The notes under the pieces: generated by a model | Databases searched by the model: none | What the model was told of the DNA's origin: nothing | What the model saw: the letters and a program-made list of their open reading frames with translations, nothing else | Part shown: positions 1 to 12,200 of the stretch, piece by piece | Layout of the letters: the number at the start of each line of letters is the position of its first letter | How positions within the stretch are numbered: the first letter of the stretch is position 1 | Assembly (NCBI GenBank): GCA_014549065.1 | Contig: JACDOX010000027.1 | Location: 5,223,257-5,287,256, forward strand | Direction: 5' to 3' | DNA length: 64,000 bases | Source: Cardinalis cardinalis | Lineage: Eukaryota > Chordata > Aves > Passeriformes > Cardinalidae | Translations under genes and position numbers: made by a program

Positions 1-3000
1 CAATTTTGGTGAGGGATCAGACTGCTTGTTTAAAGGTTAGCTCCAAGTTTTCAATTGATAGTGCATGCACTTTGTGTGCTTCAAAGACAGATTAAGTGAC
101 TTCAGCATCATTTACTATTAAAGGTTAAAAGCTGTTACTCTTTCTAATCTGCTGCTGCAGAGCCAATGTAATTTTAATACCATGTGCTGTAGAAAAGGAA
201 AGAAATGCAATGCTGAAACATTTAAAAGGATATATTTTTCCATCTTTATTTTAAGTTATGAAAACTGGCTGCAAAGAGCTAGTAAGTGTTTCCAGTCAGT
301 GATAGTTTCCTGGCATCAAAAGATTCTGAAAATGAAATGAAATATCCAGCAGGAAAAAAGCCCCTACACCAAGAGGAGAAGACAAAGAAAAAGAGAACAA
401 CTTGGATTTTCTATATTTATCTCTGTGTTATGTGTATCCGCTTCACTGGGTTGTCAATTTTAATTGGACTGCAACCTACTGTAGTTGGCTTCACACTGGT
501 TCAATTAAAAAAATCCTGTTGCTACTTTTCTTCCATATTATTCATAAATAGGAGTATTGTAGGAGTAATAATGTTAACCCCAGTGTCCTGGCAGAATGCC
601 AGCTTAGGTAATTATATTCTGCCCATGGAAATTTCACTTGCCGATTCAGCTGAATATATTAGTCNTTATTTTCCATTCCTGATCATCACATGACATAGCA
701 CTGCTGTGTATTGCTGAAGAGCAACCCTACCTGTGGCTGCATTATAGTGATGGCTGAACTAAGGAAAAAAAAATCAGAGTCTCTCCTCCCACTAAAAATC
801 TAGACTATTTACAACATCAAAGTACAATGTTGGTGTGACAGTTGCTTGAATTAAGGATTATTTAATGGAAGTATGCATGGAAAATGTGGATGGACTGTAC
901 AGATAGTTAATGGCTTGTAGAAACTTTGAATAGTGATGCGGCTATGATGAAGAACAGTGGAAGGATTTTATAGTCTCTCTTAGAGAGATCTTCACAGGCA
1001 AGGTAGGTCAGGCTGAGTCTTTGACTTGAAGAATGGTCTAGTTTGGGAAAAATAATCCTTTAACAGCCCATCTGATGGGATTGCAAAAGGACTAGTTATT
1101 ACCTAAGGCAAAAAGAAGAGGGACAGTTGAGGAAAAAATGGTGATAGTGCCCTCAGAGAAGAGTATCTGGACACAGTAACTTCATACATCCTTTTCTGCA
1201 AAGATGTCACTATGAACAGCTTAAGAAAAAATGCAACAACAAACCTTCCTCCTCTATCTCCCAAGAACCAAAATCAAGATTAGCCTACTAAAATTGTATC
1301 TTGCAGAATGTTTACTTTTGTCTGTTATGCAAATTACCCGTGGTGTTGTTGAAAAAACAGATATTTGCCCACAAAATAATCAGTGCCTACTTAACTCAGT
1401 ATTTATTGACCTTAACATGAGAAAAATTGAATAAATCTGTGCTTTGAGTACACCCCATTCCCCCTGATGGGGCAATAATATCTGGATAAGAATAAAGAAC
1501 AGGGATTATGCCTGCTTGGAGTGATTTCTAAATAGAAAGTACAAATAAGTAGAACAGTGATAAAGTATAGTACGCATTCATGAGATCAGCAAAGAGACAG
1601 AATAAAGATCAAAATACCAATCTTCTCTTTTAAAAAATCTCTGAAGCTAGAGAGGTGTGTTCTGACTCAAAAGGCAGAGGTATCTTAATTCGCAGAATTT
1701 TGATGATGATTTGGCACCTACCTGTAACTTGTGTCTTGGGGACATCTACAGCTTACAAATATTANTTTTTGCTTCATTAGCTAGGATATGGAAACTGCCT
1801 TTTTGTCTTTGTCAGTCTGCTATTTAGCTTGTATTATCCACACTGTCTCTCTACCTGAGTTTATGGAGCTTATATAGTGTTGCCTTGTGAACTGTCTTCA
1901 TATTTTTTCCTGTGGGATTATAAAGACCTTGTTCAGCAGACTTTTCCTTATCTAAGTCAAAGTGATTACTCTGAGAACCCTCTTTGAGTTAACTGGAGTT
2001 TCAGTGGAACTGGCCACAGGGTGGAAAATCATCTACGTGACCAGTGATGTGAGCTTTCGCCCAAATATCCTGCTTCCCATACCTGGTGGTTTTGAATTCT
2101 CCTAGATTTAATTTTTCACNCTTAGGAGAGGAACATAGTTGTTTTCATTTCCTCATAGTGACTGGAAGATGAAAACCAAGCTTCAGGGCCAGTGGCAGTT
2201 CCCAGGACTGGCAGCATTAGCTTACGTAGCCGATCATANGGCGGCGGTGGAATCCGTTAGCATACGGTACACGGGGAGCTGTCAGGTCTGTAGCAATCCA
2301 ATTAACTTACATGGTTTCTAAAGCTAGATGATTTGAGGAAGCTTAAAACAGAGTTAACACTGTGCTGGCTCAACGGCTGTGTCAATTATCTGGTNGGACG
2401 TGCTTGTAACTCTGCCTGCTGAAGCATGTAGAGGTTTTTTCCTCCCCTTCTTCCCTAAAGCAGGACCACGGAGAAGACATTTAAGAGTTAATTATTTCCT
2501 ATCTTCATTATTATTTATTGAATGAGAATCCTTATATATACTTGAAAGAGATAGTCATATCACAGAGGAAAAATCCTCGACAGAATAAATGGATTGCATA
2601 ATGCATTTTTCAGACTTTTTCTGAAACTGAAATACTGAAGTTCCTTTATAATAGCTGAAGTGGCATTAATTTGCATGGAGGTCACTATTTGACCTTTGCT
2701 ATGGGAAGCCTTNGTGTTTCTTGTCAAAATCTTTTCCTTCTAACCTTTAGTTTCAGATATCTGCCTGCATTTCTCTGTGCTGTTCCCATTATCTTTGTAT
2801 CTGAAATGCGTGAGACAGAAAAGGAAAGTGGCTTTGTGGCACAGCTCTCTATTTTTTACAGCGTCTCTCTTTGTGGCAAGTTAATCAAAAGCCCTTTGTG
2901 AANCCCTCTCTGAGCTCAACCCTCCAACCTTCCCAGGTATTCAAGGACCTGCAGTCTGGTAACCCTATCACACTCTCACTGCAAGTTCCCCACAGGTGCG

Positions 3001-4285
3001 TGTGCTTCANGTTTTGTCTAGTAATTTGTACAAGGAGCTGTCTTACCTGCTTTGTGGGAAACAAGCAAGATTACTGTACTTCTCAGAACCCTGCTTCTTT
3101 TTAGTCAGAGGGATTGTCCATCCACAGAAAAATTACCTTGCTCCCCCTTGGTGAAAAGCCTGAGGAAAGAAAAGAGTCACTCACTGAACACTAACAGCAC
3201 CTGGCCTTNTTCATCTTATTGGGAAATTAAAATCAATTTTAAACAAAAACACTCTGCTGCCAGCCCTGAGAAGCAAAATCACAGTTGTGACAAAATAGAT
3301 GACAAAATTAATACCTGCCTTTACTGGGAACACAATTTCAGCCCAGATACATTGATCTAAGAAATTACGACTTGATCTCATTTCCAACCTCAGAGTAAAA
3401 ATCAGGAAAGCTGGCTGCATCTGTGTAGGAGTGAATACAATGCTCCGTGTTATGTTTCAGGAAAGGTGAATCACAAGAATAAAGGAAAATTCACAAAATA
3501 AAGCCAAAGATGCAGGAGCAGAGTGACTGCACACCTGCTTTGGAGACTTCTAAACCNAACCCAACTCTGCAAAGGTTCCTCAGAATTTAACACTACCAGA
3601 GTTGGTAGAATTATTTAGTTTTTATACCATGTAATGGAAAACACATTTTAGTCTTGTATGCTGTATCAGACACTGATGGAAAAATGAACTGCTTGTCTCA
3701 ACAGTTTAGTTGGCATGAGCATTCCCATCAGCTCATGTCTTACAGAAAACATTCTGCTATATTCAGGGGTTAGCTGGCCTTCTGTGAAGAATAAGCCAAC
3801 ATTGGTGCTGATGTTGGTGGCTGGTTTTTGCTATGGCTTTTGAAATGTTGAATCATGGACTGCTTGTTGCTCAATTGTTCCGTTCCATTTTTGGTATCAA
3901 GATATTTATCAATACATGTTGATACATTGCCTCCTAGTATTCTGTTTGCCAGCCAACAAAGCTGACTCAGGAAGACAGACACATGCATGCCTTCCAACAC
4001 AGAAACCATGTTCTCAGAACAAATTCAAATCTTCTGCTGTGAACTTGAGTACAACATCATATGTAGGAAACAAGGGTTGAAAAAAAATTAACAAAAATGG
4101 CCCATCTGCAGTCACTGGCAAAACTCCCGAGGGAAAGCTAGGAAGAAAAGGAANCAGGAAAATTTTTAAATGCAGTTTTCTCTTTTACTGTGTTTCTAAT
4201 CCCATTTTCTTGGCTTCTCTTTGTCTTGCTTTGTTGTTGTTTGTCGCTACCCTGCATGTTCTCGAGGCTTTATAATGCTTCATCT

Positions 4286-4510
4286 TAAGGGGAACCTGGA
4301 GAGCATATTTTCCCTGCTAATGAATAACCTGGATCTTTTTCATCACTGAAGCCAATCAGAGGCGGACGATTGCCGTTGGCAGAGGGCTGAGATTTGCATA
4401 TTAACAGCGTAGTTATTGAAGAATAGCTGTCTTGCACTGAGACCAAACTGTGCCCTCCGATTCGCCAGCACCAACAGTCAGCTAATGCAGATGAGAGATT
4501 CAAAGGTTAG
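4286..4510. promoter_or_regulatory. Candidate cis-regulatory patch (CCAAT, octamer motif)
   Basis: Within about 220 bp the sequence contains a full NF-Y type CCAAT box (ccaatcag, near 4352) directly followed by a GC-rich aggcgg, an octamer (POU) motif atttgcat (near 4393), two 'ctaatg' homeodomain-like cores, and several CpGs in otherwise AT-rich, CpG-poor DNA. It lies about 2.5 kb from the CpG island. Motif clustering and retained CpGs are seen directly; regulatory function is inference. No splice sites or meaningful reading frame accompany it. Confidence 0.25.
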
Positions 4511-4661
4511 ATGGTTTTTATTGTTTGTTTTGTGTTTGGGGTTTTTTTTTTATTTTTAAAGAGAGAACTGTGCACTACTAATGATATTAAGTCAGATAGT
4601 GAACCCCCCATGCAGGAAGCAAAGGAAGTGGAGTGAACCTGCTTGGCTGTGGCTTCGTCGT

Positions 4662-4678
4662 GGCACAGCCGCTGTGCC
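4662..4678. repeat. Short perfect palindrome, 7-bp arms
   Basis: The sequence ggcacag-ccg-ctgtgcc is a perfect inverted repeat with 7-bp arms and a 3-bp spacer. It may be chance, since 7-bp arms are not rare in 64 kb, or a dimeric protein site. No associated RNA gene is visible. Confidence 0.4.
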
Positions 4679-6993
4679 CTCTTGCTGGCTCCGAGGAGTC
4701 TCCCTGCCTAATGTATCATATTGTGTATATTAATGTTTCAGCTTTACAGTTCTATTTCCATTAGGGGAAGATTGCCCGTGAGCCTCTTAGTGGATAAATA
4801 GGAATTTACAGCTTTCAAAAATTCTCTTAAAGCTTGCAGGATCCACAGAAGAAGGAATTACACATGACTATTTTTGAAGCTTTAAAAGGTCCAGAGGGCC
4901 TAATTGTGCTCTCAGATATTTCTGTGCAGCTCCGATTGAAGTCTTGGGATATAATGCATGCTTATGCGACAGCTAAAATGAGTCCTTTTTTAAATGAAAA
5001 AAAATAATCCTTCGGTTATTAAAAAATTAGATTGTAAAGTCTCCAGGGTCAAGCCAGCAACTTCCCAAGAGCTATTCAGAACATAACAAAGTGAGGTCTT
5101 GGTTGGAACTCATCTCTGTACCAACCTGCAAATAAAAAATGAATGCTGAACATGTTAGTGAAATACAGTAAAGACAGTAACACCTTCTTCTGCAGATTTG
5201 TGCATCCATGTTTGTGTGCTTGGACTTGTCCAGGCAGTTTTGTGACAAGGAAGGAGGGGACAACCCTAAATTTCAATAATGAAATAACCTTAACAAGTGT
5301 GTTCATGCTTCATTCAATTATATTAACCAAGGCAAATACTGGCAGAAATATTTTCTTTTACCTCTGTTTTGTATCAGCCAAGTCTTATGCAACTGACAAC
5401 AGGTTAAACCTTGTTTTGTTGTTGTTATCTGTGTTTCTAAGTACAATTGCATTCAGTGTTAGGAGAAAGAAATGAAGAAGCGAATTTAACACAGCCAAAG
5501 GAAATACAGTTCAGAAATATATTCAGGCCCTGAAGTTTGTGTGGGTTTTTTTCATTAGTCCTTGATTTTGAAAGCTAGTTTACACTACAGGTGAAATACA
5601 AGTTGTGCATGAATTTCCCCATGGGATTTCTGTGTGCTTTTCAAAAGGTGCTTGCTTAGGGGTGAACAGGGCTGGGCTTTAAAAGACTGAAAAGATGTGT
5701 TTTACTGTAAATAACTTAGAAGAATTATGATTACATCTTACTTTCAACAGGGCTACATTTAACAGAAATTCTTCCAGCAACTTTTTCTTTATTCAGCTAT
5801 CTACCACTAAAAAGCAAAGCAAGAACCAGTCAGTAAATAAATAATCCACATCTGCACAGCTGGATCAAGAGTGGCTCCTGCTCCTTACCTATATCAGTGC
5901 ATTAATTTCCTTATTTTGTCCTCCATGTGTGTCCTTGTGTTTCTTGGTATAAGATGTGTCAGTATTATTTGTTGTCACTTCTCAAACTAAAGCTGTGACA
6001 CTAACCCTGCCAGCCAAGGGAAAAAAACTACACACAGAGGCAACACAAGCCAGTATTGTTTAAATCAGATGAGCCCAGTGGTGTGGAAATTGCTTCTGTT
6101 GCATAAGTGTGCTCACTGGTAGACCCAAACTGATGGGCTGGTAAGCATACATAATTAGCCCAGCACCTGTGGATGTAATTCCACACTGCTTTGCTGAAAG
6201 AAGTACTGTAGAAAATAACAGGCAGGAGATTTTTCTATCGGATTTTCTTCCTACCACTAGAAATCATAGCTGCTGTGTGCAATATTTAATACCTGATGTT
6301 AGTTTCCACCTTTCAGCCACAGCCACTTTTCACTTGCCAACTAATCGTCACCTACAAGTGTGCTGAAACCCATTGTAAATGAGCATACAAAAGCTTTCTC
6401 CGGCACTAAATCACAACCATCTCTACAGAGGAAAGGACTGCTTACAGCAGCCCTGCATGGTAATTNGGGCCAGGAAAGAAGCAGGTTTTCCCCCTTCAAA
6501 TACCAGGAACACTTCAGATTAGCCAGCACTGTCCTTGGGAGCAGAGGTGCAGCTGCAAAAGCCTTCCTTAACTCTCTGCTCAGACGAAGTGTTCAGCGGC
6601 CCCTCTGGGAGCAGCGTTGGGCTCTGGGGAAGCACTTGTTGCTGCCAGCACCCCAGGGCCCAGCGCCTTGTCCTGGGAAGAGCTGTCCTCGGCCGCCTGC
6701 CCCACGGCTTCCCGGATGAAAAGGTGATGTTACGCGCTCTTGCCACACTTGGTTGTCTCCTGCCCGGGAGATGAATAAGCAAAAACCCAGACCCTCTAGC
6801 TAAGGGTGTTCCCTAAAAGGTGCTGGTTCAAAGCCAGGCTAAAGGGTAGGCGGAAGCCTCGTAGATGAGACTACTTCTCACGGGAGGATTCCCAAAGAAA
6901 GCACCGATCCCGTCGGATGGGGTGCAGCTCATCAAGCTGCGCAGGCTGCCACAAGAACCGTTTGAGGTGGGGGAGGCCTCGGGGAAAACTTAC

Positions 6994-7200
6994 GGCAGGA
7001 TGCTCAGCTCGGGGCGCCTGCAGCTCGCATTCCCGCGGCTCCGCCGGGCCCGCTCCCCGCCGCCCACCCACCGCCGCCTCCCCGCCCCTCCGGCGGAGCG
7101 GGCAGCGCTCCCCGCGGCTGCGGCGGGGCTTCACCCCGCTCCGTGCGGCCCCAGCGCCCGCCCCAGGGGCCGCGCCCGGCACCTCCCCGGCGGGGCCGCT
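6994..7200 (-). other. Candidate 5' exon of a divergent - strand transcript
   Basis: On the - strand the sequence reads cctgcc|gtaagttttcc, a near-consensus splice donor, so an exon transcribed leftward out of the island would end at 6994. The exon start is unknown and the upper bound given is arbitrary. The only nearby ATG on that strand gives a frame of 8 codons before a stop, so the exon would be untranslated. Divergent non-coding transcription from CpG islands is common, which makes this plausible but unproven. Confidence 0.3.
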
Positions 7201-7260
7201 ATCCCCGGGACGCCGTGACGGCTGTGCGCTCCCCGCCCTTCTCACCGCCCCTCTCCCCTT

Positions 7261-7292
7261 TCCTCCTCCTCCTCTTCCTCCTCCTCCTCCTT
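7261..7292. repeat. (TCC)n polypyrimidine tract inside the CpG island
   Basis: A nearly perfect TCC/TCT triplet run with mirror symmetry lies in the island. Such polypurine:polypyrimidine tracts are common in GC-rich promoters and can form triplex DNA or bind Sp/MAZ-type factors. Functional meaning here is inference. Confidence 0.7.
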
Positions 7293-7392
7293 CGGGAGCC
7301 TTGCCTCCCCTGCACACCTGCCTTGCCATTTGTCGGCGGCTTTGCTTGGAGGGGAGAATTTTCCCTCGGTCCCTTGCAGCATCCCTCCCCGG

Positions 7393-7435
7393 CACACACA
7401 CACACACACACATACACACAGACGCACACACACAC
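7393..7435. repeat. Interrupted (CA)n microsatellite in the CpG island
   Basis: This is a CA dinucleotide run with three interruptions (cata, gacg and similar), placed about 430 bp upstream of the candidate + strand donor, so it could lie in a 5' UTR. It is likely to be length-polymorphic. Confidence 0.9.
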
Positions 7436-7639
7436 GCTCGCTCACACAGCCGGACAGGCAGAAGCACCGCGCTGTCCGTGCCTCGGCAGCCGCCGCCTCT
7501 CCGCACCCGGCCCCGCGCTCCCCGCCGCCGCGGGGCGTCCTCCGCCTGCTGCAGCGCCGCCGGGCCCGGCAGCCGCCGAAGGGGGGCGGCGGCGGCGGCT
7601 CCCGCTGCTCCGCGGCCCCGCACCGGCAGCGGTAGGTAG

Positions 7640-7867
7640 GTACGGCGGTCCCGCGGCGGCAGCCCGCTCNGGGCAGCTCCCGGCGCTGCGGAGGGACGGG
7701 CACAGAGGGAAGGAGGGAAGGGAGGGCGACGGGAGCGGGGCGAGACGCGCTGCCCGAGCCCCGCCGGCGGCGCTCGCCTCGCCCGGCTCCTGCTCCGGCT
7801 GTGCTCCCGCGGGGCCCCGCGCCGCCTCCGCCGCTGCCCGGCACCCCCCGGGCGCCGGCTCTTCCCG
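7640..7867 (+). other. Candidate 5' (untranslated) exon, + strand
   Basis: The 3' edge is a strong splice donor, cccg|gtgagtcag, at 7867/7868. The 5' edge (transcription start) is unknown, so the given start is arbitrary; transcription may begin further upstream in the island. An alternative upstream donor, cagcg|gtaggt, lies at 7631/7632. The segment is GC-rich and holds no start codon followed by a recognisable protein, so a 5' untranslated or non-coding-RNA exon is most likely. The putative intron 7868-8021 would be only 154 bp, which is short but acceptable for birds. Confidence 0.35.
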
Positions 7868-8021
7868 GTGAGTCAGAAAGTTTGCTCTCCTGGGCGCCCG
7901 GTGTTTGTTGTTGTTTGGGGTCCGCCTGTTTAGGCTGGGCTTTTATTTTCCCATTCCCGCTAGCGGGCTATTTATTTATTTATTTCTCTTTTCTTCCTTT
8001 TTTTTTTTTTTTTAATTGCAG

Positions 8022-8424
8022 TCGCTGCTGCAGCGCGGGTAGAACCGGGCTCCCGCGCCCGGCGCTGCCCCCGCCTCGCTGGGCAGCCTCCCCCGGGGCA
8101 CACGCGTGGGCGGGCGGGCAGCGCACCCAGGGCGGCCGGAGCTCGGGTCCNTCCCGCTGCCCCCCGTCCCTCTAGGAGCTGGGTGGCTGCGGCTGAGATG
8201 TTGCCGGCAGCCCTCCTGCAGTTGGCAGAACAGTTTTTTGTGGCAGCTCGGGAGGAGACTGTCCCATCCCTCTGCTGTTTCTCCTTGAGAGAGTGTTTTA
8301 AAACAGGTTTCAGTGAAGCTATAAGTGACAGGATCCCGGTGTCACCGAGANCTGTGCTCCGTTTTGTAACTAGCAGTGTTACTGTAGCGGGTTATCGGCT
8401 GCGGAGCAGCCGTATTCNACCCTG
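8022..8424 (+). other. Candidate second exon with a possible short N-terminal frame
   Basis: A textbook acceptor precedes it: a long pyrimidine run (7986-8013), then aattgcag ending at 8021. A donor candidate, cctg|gtgagg, lies at 8424/8425; a better one, gagcag|gtgagg, lies at 8634/8635. An ATG at 8198 with a purine at -3 opens a frame of about 76 codons. Its stop (TGA, 8426-8428) lies within the first donor, so splicing there would keep the frame open. The predicted peptide begins MLPAALLQLAEQFF and was not recognised. Two Ns fall inside it. Either this is an N-terminal coding exon or the frame is chance within a 5' UTR; the second is at least as likely. Confidence 0.25.
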
Positions 8425-8639
8425 GTGAGGAGAGGGATTGGCTGTGGGTCATGTCCATCTTCCGCTGCTTTCATCTAATTGCTAGAAGTAGCTTGCTGTT
8501 GTTTGGGGNAGAAGAAGCTCGCTTGCGTTTTACTCTTTTGTTCTTTAATTCTAAATGGGGCTTGGTGGGGGCTCCTAGTTTCTGATAGGAAACTGTCAGA
8601 AACCATAGAGGTTTAATATTCCATCTCTGAGCAGGTGAG

Positions 8640-9262
8640 GCCAGAAGCTTTCAGGTCCTTCCCATGAGCTGTGCATTTTCTATGTTGTGTGTTGTTACTT
8701 CTTTTTTTTTCCTTATCACTGGGGGTTCTGCTGTAATGCCTCAAAAGCTTTGATGGTTTTTTGCAATGAACCTCATTCATTTTTTTTTCTCAAATTTAAA
8801 ATGGAGTGATAAAATGCATAGGTGTTAATAAGTGAGTTGAAACGACTTTGAAAGAGTGCATGTTGTGCATGGTGTGAAATTGTAGATATACATAAAAGAA
8901 TAATAACTACTCTGCAGGTTTTATTTCAAACCTTCTCTATGACTTTGTGCTGAACTCTCTTCATCTCTCAGCTTTTAAGTCTGATTGTTTTTTGTACTTG
9001 AGGTCTCCTGTTTTGTTGTGGGAATTGGCATTGGTGGGCACCCACAATTGCCTCGTTCTCATAATCTTTTATTCGCTCATTTTGCAAAGACTTGCCATGG
9101 TCAAAAAATAAGTGAAACTTCCTATTGTGGCTTTCAATTTTAGATCACTTTTCCTGATGCTTTTATTTATTTCCCTATTTGATAATTTGTTAATTGATGT
9201 TGCAACTGGAGAGGGAGAGTAGGGAATTGTCTCTGACTCTTCTATACGTCCAAAGGTACAAG

Positions 9263-9296
<34 letters not shown>

Positions 9297-12200
9297 AGAG
9301 ATTGTGTAAAGACATTAAAGCACTGAAACAACCTAGGTCTGAATTCCAAGAACAAAAATTACGGTGGCATGTGTGCTTGCCCGCACCAGGCATTCTGCAG
9401 CATGTGGTATTTACAGAACTTGCCAGTGTACAGTAGCTCTCCAGTAGTAAGAGAACGCTTTGTATCCTTGGAAGTGAGAGAGTCTTTGACAAGTCAGCAA
9501 AACTATAGATACAGTCAAGGAATGCTGATACACGTGTGAGTGTGTGCATATATAAATACCACCAGATTGCTTGAGTTCATTTTTCCTTGGTATAGTTTGT
9601 CTTCCTCAGCCTGGAATATATACATACTTTCCCCTGAATTTTGAGGCATTTTTTGCTGCTTTTCTCTGTTTGCATGTGTTTTAATGTTAGTCTTAATCTC
9701 GCTGTAAAATACAAGATAATCTGGTAATAGATTTAGAAGACTTTATTGCCAGGCAAACCAGGCAATAGATCATGAAATCAGACAATAGTATTTTGTTTCC
9801 TAGCAACCCCCTACTGCAAACAGAAAACAAAACAGTGGTGGATGCTTCCACATCATGATAGCTATATGTCGAAATTCCCAAGTAGTAGATACTGAAGTAC
9901 TGATTGCTGGGAGATTCANTCCTGTTTGTTTCAACTGCTTAGTTAATATTTGCCCTTTGTGAGAAAGATTTGCTGGGGTAAGTGCAGTTAAATGGTTAAA
10001 ATTTCACTCTGGTCTCTTAATAATAGTGTCTGTTAGAATTAAGAGGACACAAAATTAGGTAGAATTTTTGCCATTGAGAATGATTTGGAGTTGTCTGTTC
10101 ATATTGCAGGACTGTTTCTAAATCTGTGCTATTACAGACCCTTGCAAATCAGATATATCATCTCCTGTATCTAACATCGAATATCTTTCTGGATTTTGTG
10201 TTGTTAGTCATCCTTTAGCTTTGTGTTTTAAAACTATGTTTGTTAGAATGTACTGAAAGAAAAATCCTTTGTGGCTCCTAGGAGTGGAAAGTGAAATCCT
10301 AAGTGCCTCCTTGCCATGTTTACATTCTTGGCACCCAGTTCAGCCCTTCCAAGGAATCAGTGCTATCACCGTGCAGCAGGATTGGGTCCTGAGCCNTCAT
10401 CTTTCTAAAAGTGCTTTTGATAATGCAGTAGTTCCCTTAGTTAGAGTGCCTGAGCGCTGAAATGGCACTAAATTCTCGACCCTGAATCAATCCGGGATGC
10501 ACTTTGTGCACTGCCTTCTATCTGAAAACATCCATTAGTGCAAGCTGGAGATCTGACCTGGGATGGGTGCAGGTGTTTGTGCTCTGGAAGCTGCTGGAGA
10601 TGCTGAGCTGCTGTAGGAAAAGGAGCTGAGCAGGCATGGATGTGTAATTGTACGTACAAGGCAGCAGAGAAATTTCTATGCTTTTGTCTCTCCTTTATAG
10701 GAGAAAATGGCCAAAAGGTGTTTGCCAAGCTTTACCTACAAGTCTGCACTATCCAGCAGTATTTACAGACATCACACAGTAAATTGAAACAGAGGCAGTT
10801 TTCCTATTGGTTGCATCAGTGATTCTGTGAAAGTGAAAATATTATCCCAGTCTGGAAAACTGTAAAATCACAAGAAAAATTTGCTGTGGGGAAGACAGCA
10901 AACTTAGTCAAGTATGCATTATTAAACAACAGAATTCACGCTAAGCATGCGAAGGGTGTTCTCTGGGTGACTTAGGGGTTCACAGCATTATTTAAGAGAT
11001 CCCATGTGCAGTCACAGACAATTTATTTATATTGCCCATAGGTATTTTCCTGGTTCATCTCAAGTACGGAGGTACAAAAGGGTTACAGCAGATGCCACTT
11101 GAATAAAAAGGGTTGAAGTGGAATGGTCAGAGAGTATTATAATTCTGATAAATATCTATGAGCAGCTACTTTCTTGTCTATATTTGAAATCACACGTTTT
11201 AGTGNCATAGCATGTGTGGATGGTTTACTTTAGAACATGCTAATTGAATTTTGGAAGGCTTTATGGATTGAGAGGAAGTAGTCATTTTCCAATTTTTCTT
11301 CTCCGTTTCTTTCTCAGATGGCACTACTCCCAAAACTTGAATCTTACAATTAGGTAGTCCACAGATGAAGCTTGATAAGGCTGCCTAATTACAGTCCCTA
11401 CTTCACCTCTGCCTGTGTTTGTCAGGCAGCAGAATGAGAGAAGGCAAAGAAAACAAAAAGTACAAACAAAAAACAAGGAAGGGGAGACAGGTCATGAAGT
11501 ATTCTGTGGATAAACAATGGAAGTCATTTGGAAGTGGTTTTAAATACTCTGCACAAAACTCCTTTTACACCAACTGCATTTGTTGCTGGTGGTGAATATA
11601 AAGCTTTCACCTGCTGTAATGTGGGTTGGCCACTGATGGTGACAGCCAAGCCATGGCCCAAACCAAAGACCTTCTTCTCCCTTGTCCCCACTAAAGATCA
11701 TCTTAAGTGGAANTGTGAATTATGTCCATTCCATTTAAAGGTGTTTAGGAGACAGGAATTAAGAAATGGACAGCTTTGTTCTGTCTCTTAACTGCACAAT
11801 GATGGTTGTGGCTAATGAGGTACTAGGGAATGTNCTGCATATCTTGCTGTGATACACGAGCCTTTCCAAATTTTTCACAAGGCTTTCTTTTATTATTATT
11901 TTTTCAAAGTGGGTACTGAAGTAATGAGAATATAGAGTTACTTACTGCATGTTTAAACCTATAGGCTTCATGATTACTGTACCAAGGGATAAATACTTAG
12001 GTATTTATTTCCAGTTCTTCTTTTAAGAAAGGAACAAAAGCATGATGCCAGTTTTGGACTCTCTTGAGGCTATGTTTTTAAAATCCTGTTACCTTTAATC
12101 ACTGAGCTGTCAGTTCTTGCCAAATACAGAAAGCAGACTATCCAAGTGATTACAGAAACTGAGGATTTGGTTCAGCAGAGCACTGACTTGCACACCCAAC

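Larger units (their letters stand above)
1..6850. other. Non-coding AT-rich region upstream of the CpG island
   Basis: No exon or coding similarity was recognised in this stretch. Open frames are short (135 codons at most), use AT-rich codons, and match nothing I know. Composition is ordinary AT-rich intergenic or intronic DNA with a few short homopolymer runs. GC rises from about 6530 as the CpG island is approached. The only local structure I would single out is the promoter/enhancer-like patch near 4290-4510 and a short palindrome at 4662-4678, both listed separately. This call rests on absence of evidence; a small non-coding exon could be missed. Confidence 0.6.
6860..8190. promoter_or_regulatory. 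CpG island promoter, possibly bidirectional
   Basis: This 1.3 kb block is very GC-rich and dense in CpG dinucleotides, in sharp contrast with flanking DNA that is AT-rich and CpG-poor. Such islands in vertebrates mark promoters of housekeeping or developmental genes. No TATA box is evident, as is usual for this class. Candidate splice donors point away from the island on both strands: + strand at 7868 (cccg|gtgagt) and - strand with intron starting at 6993 (gcc|gtaagt). That arrangement fits divergent transcription. Long open frames exist on both strands but are explained by lack of stop codons in GC-rich DNA; none resembles a known protein. Which gene it serves cannot be told from the sequence. 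Confidence 0.85.

Noticed and set aside
6871..7871. Long open frames of 200-250 codons on both strands in the GC-rich block
   Set aside because: They overlap in all frames, are proline/arginine/alanine-rich low complexity, and are expected wherever GC content suppresses stop codons. The CA microsatellite is translated inside them.
10640..10822. Acceptor-like sequence ending at about 10700 followed by an open frame
   Set aside because: Pyrimidine tract is fair, but there is no convincing donor and the peptide is unrecognised.
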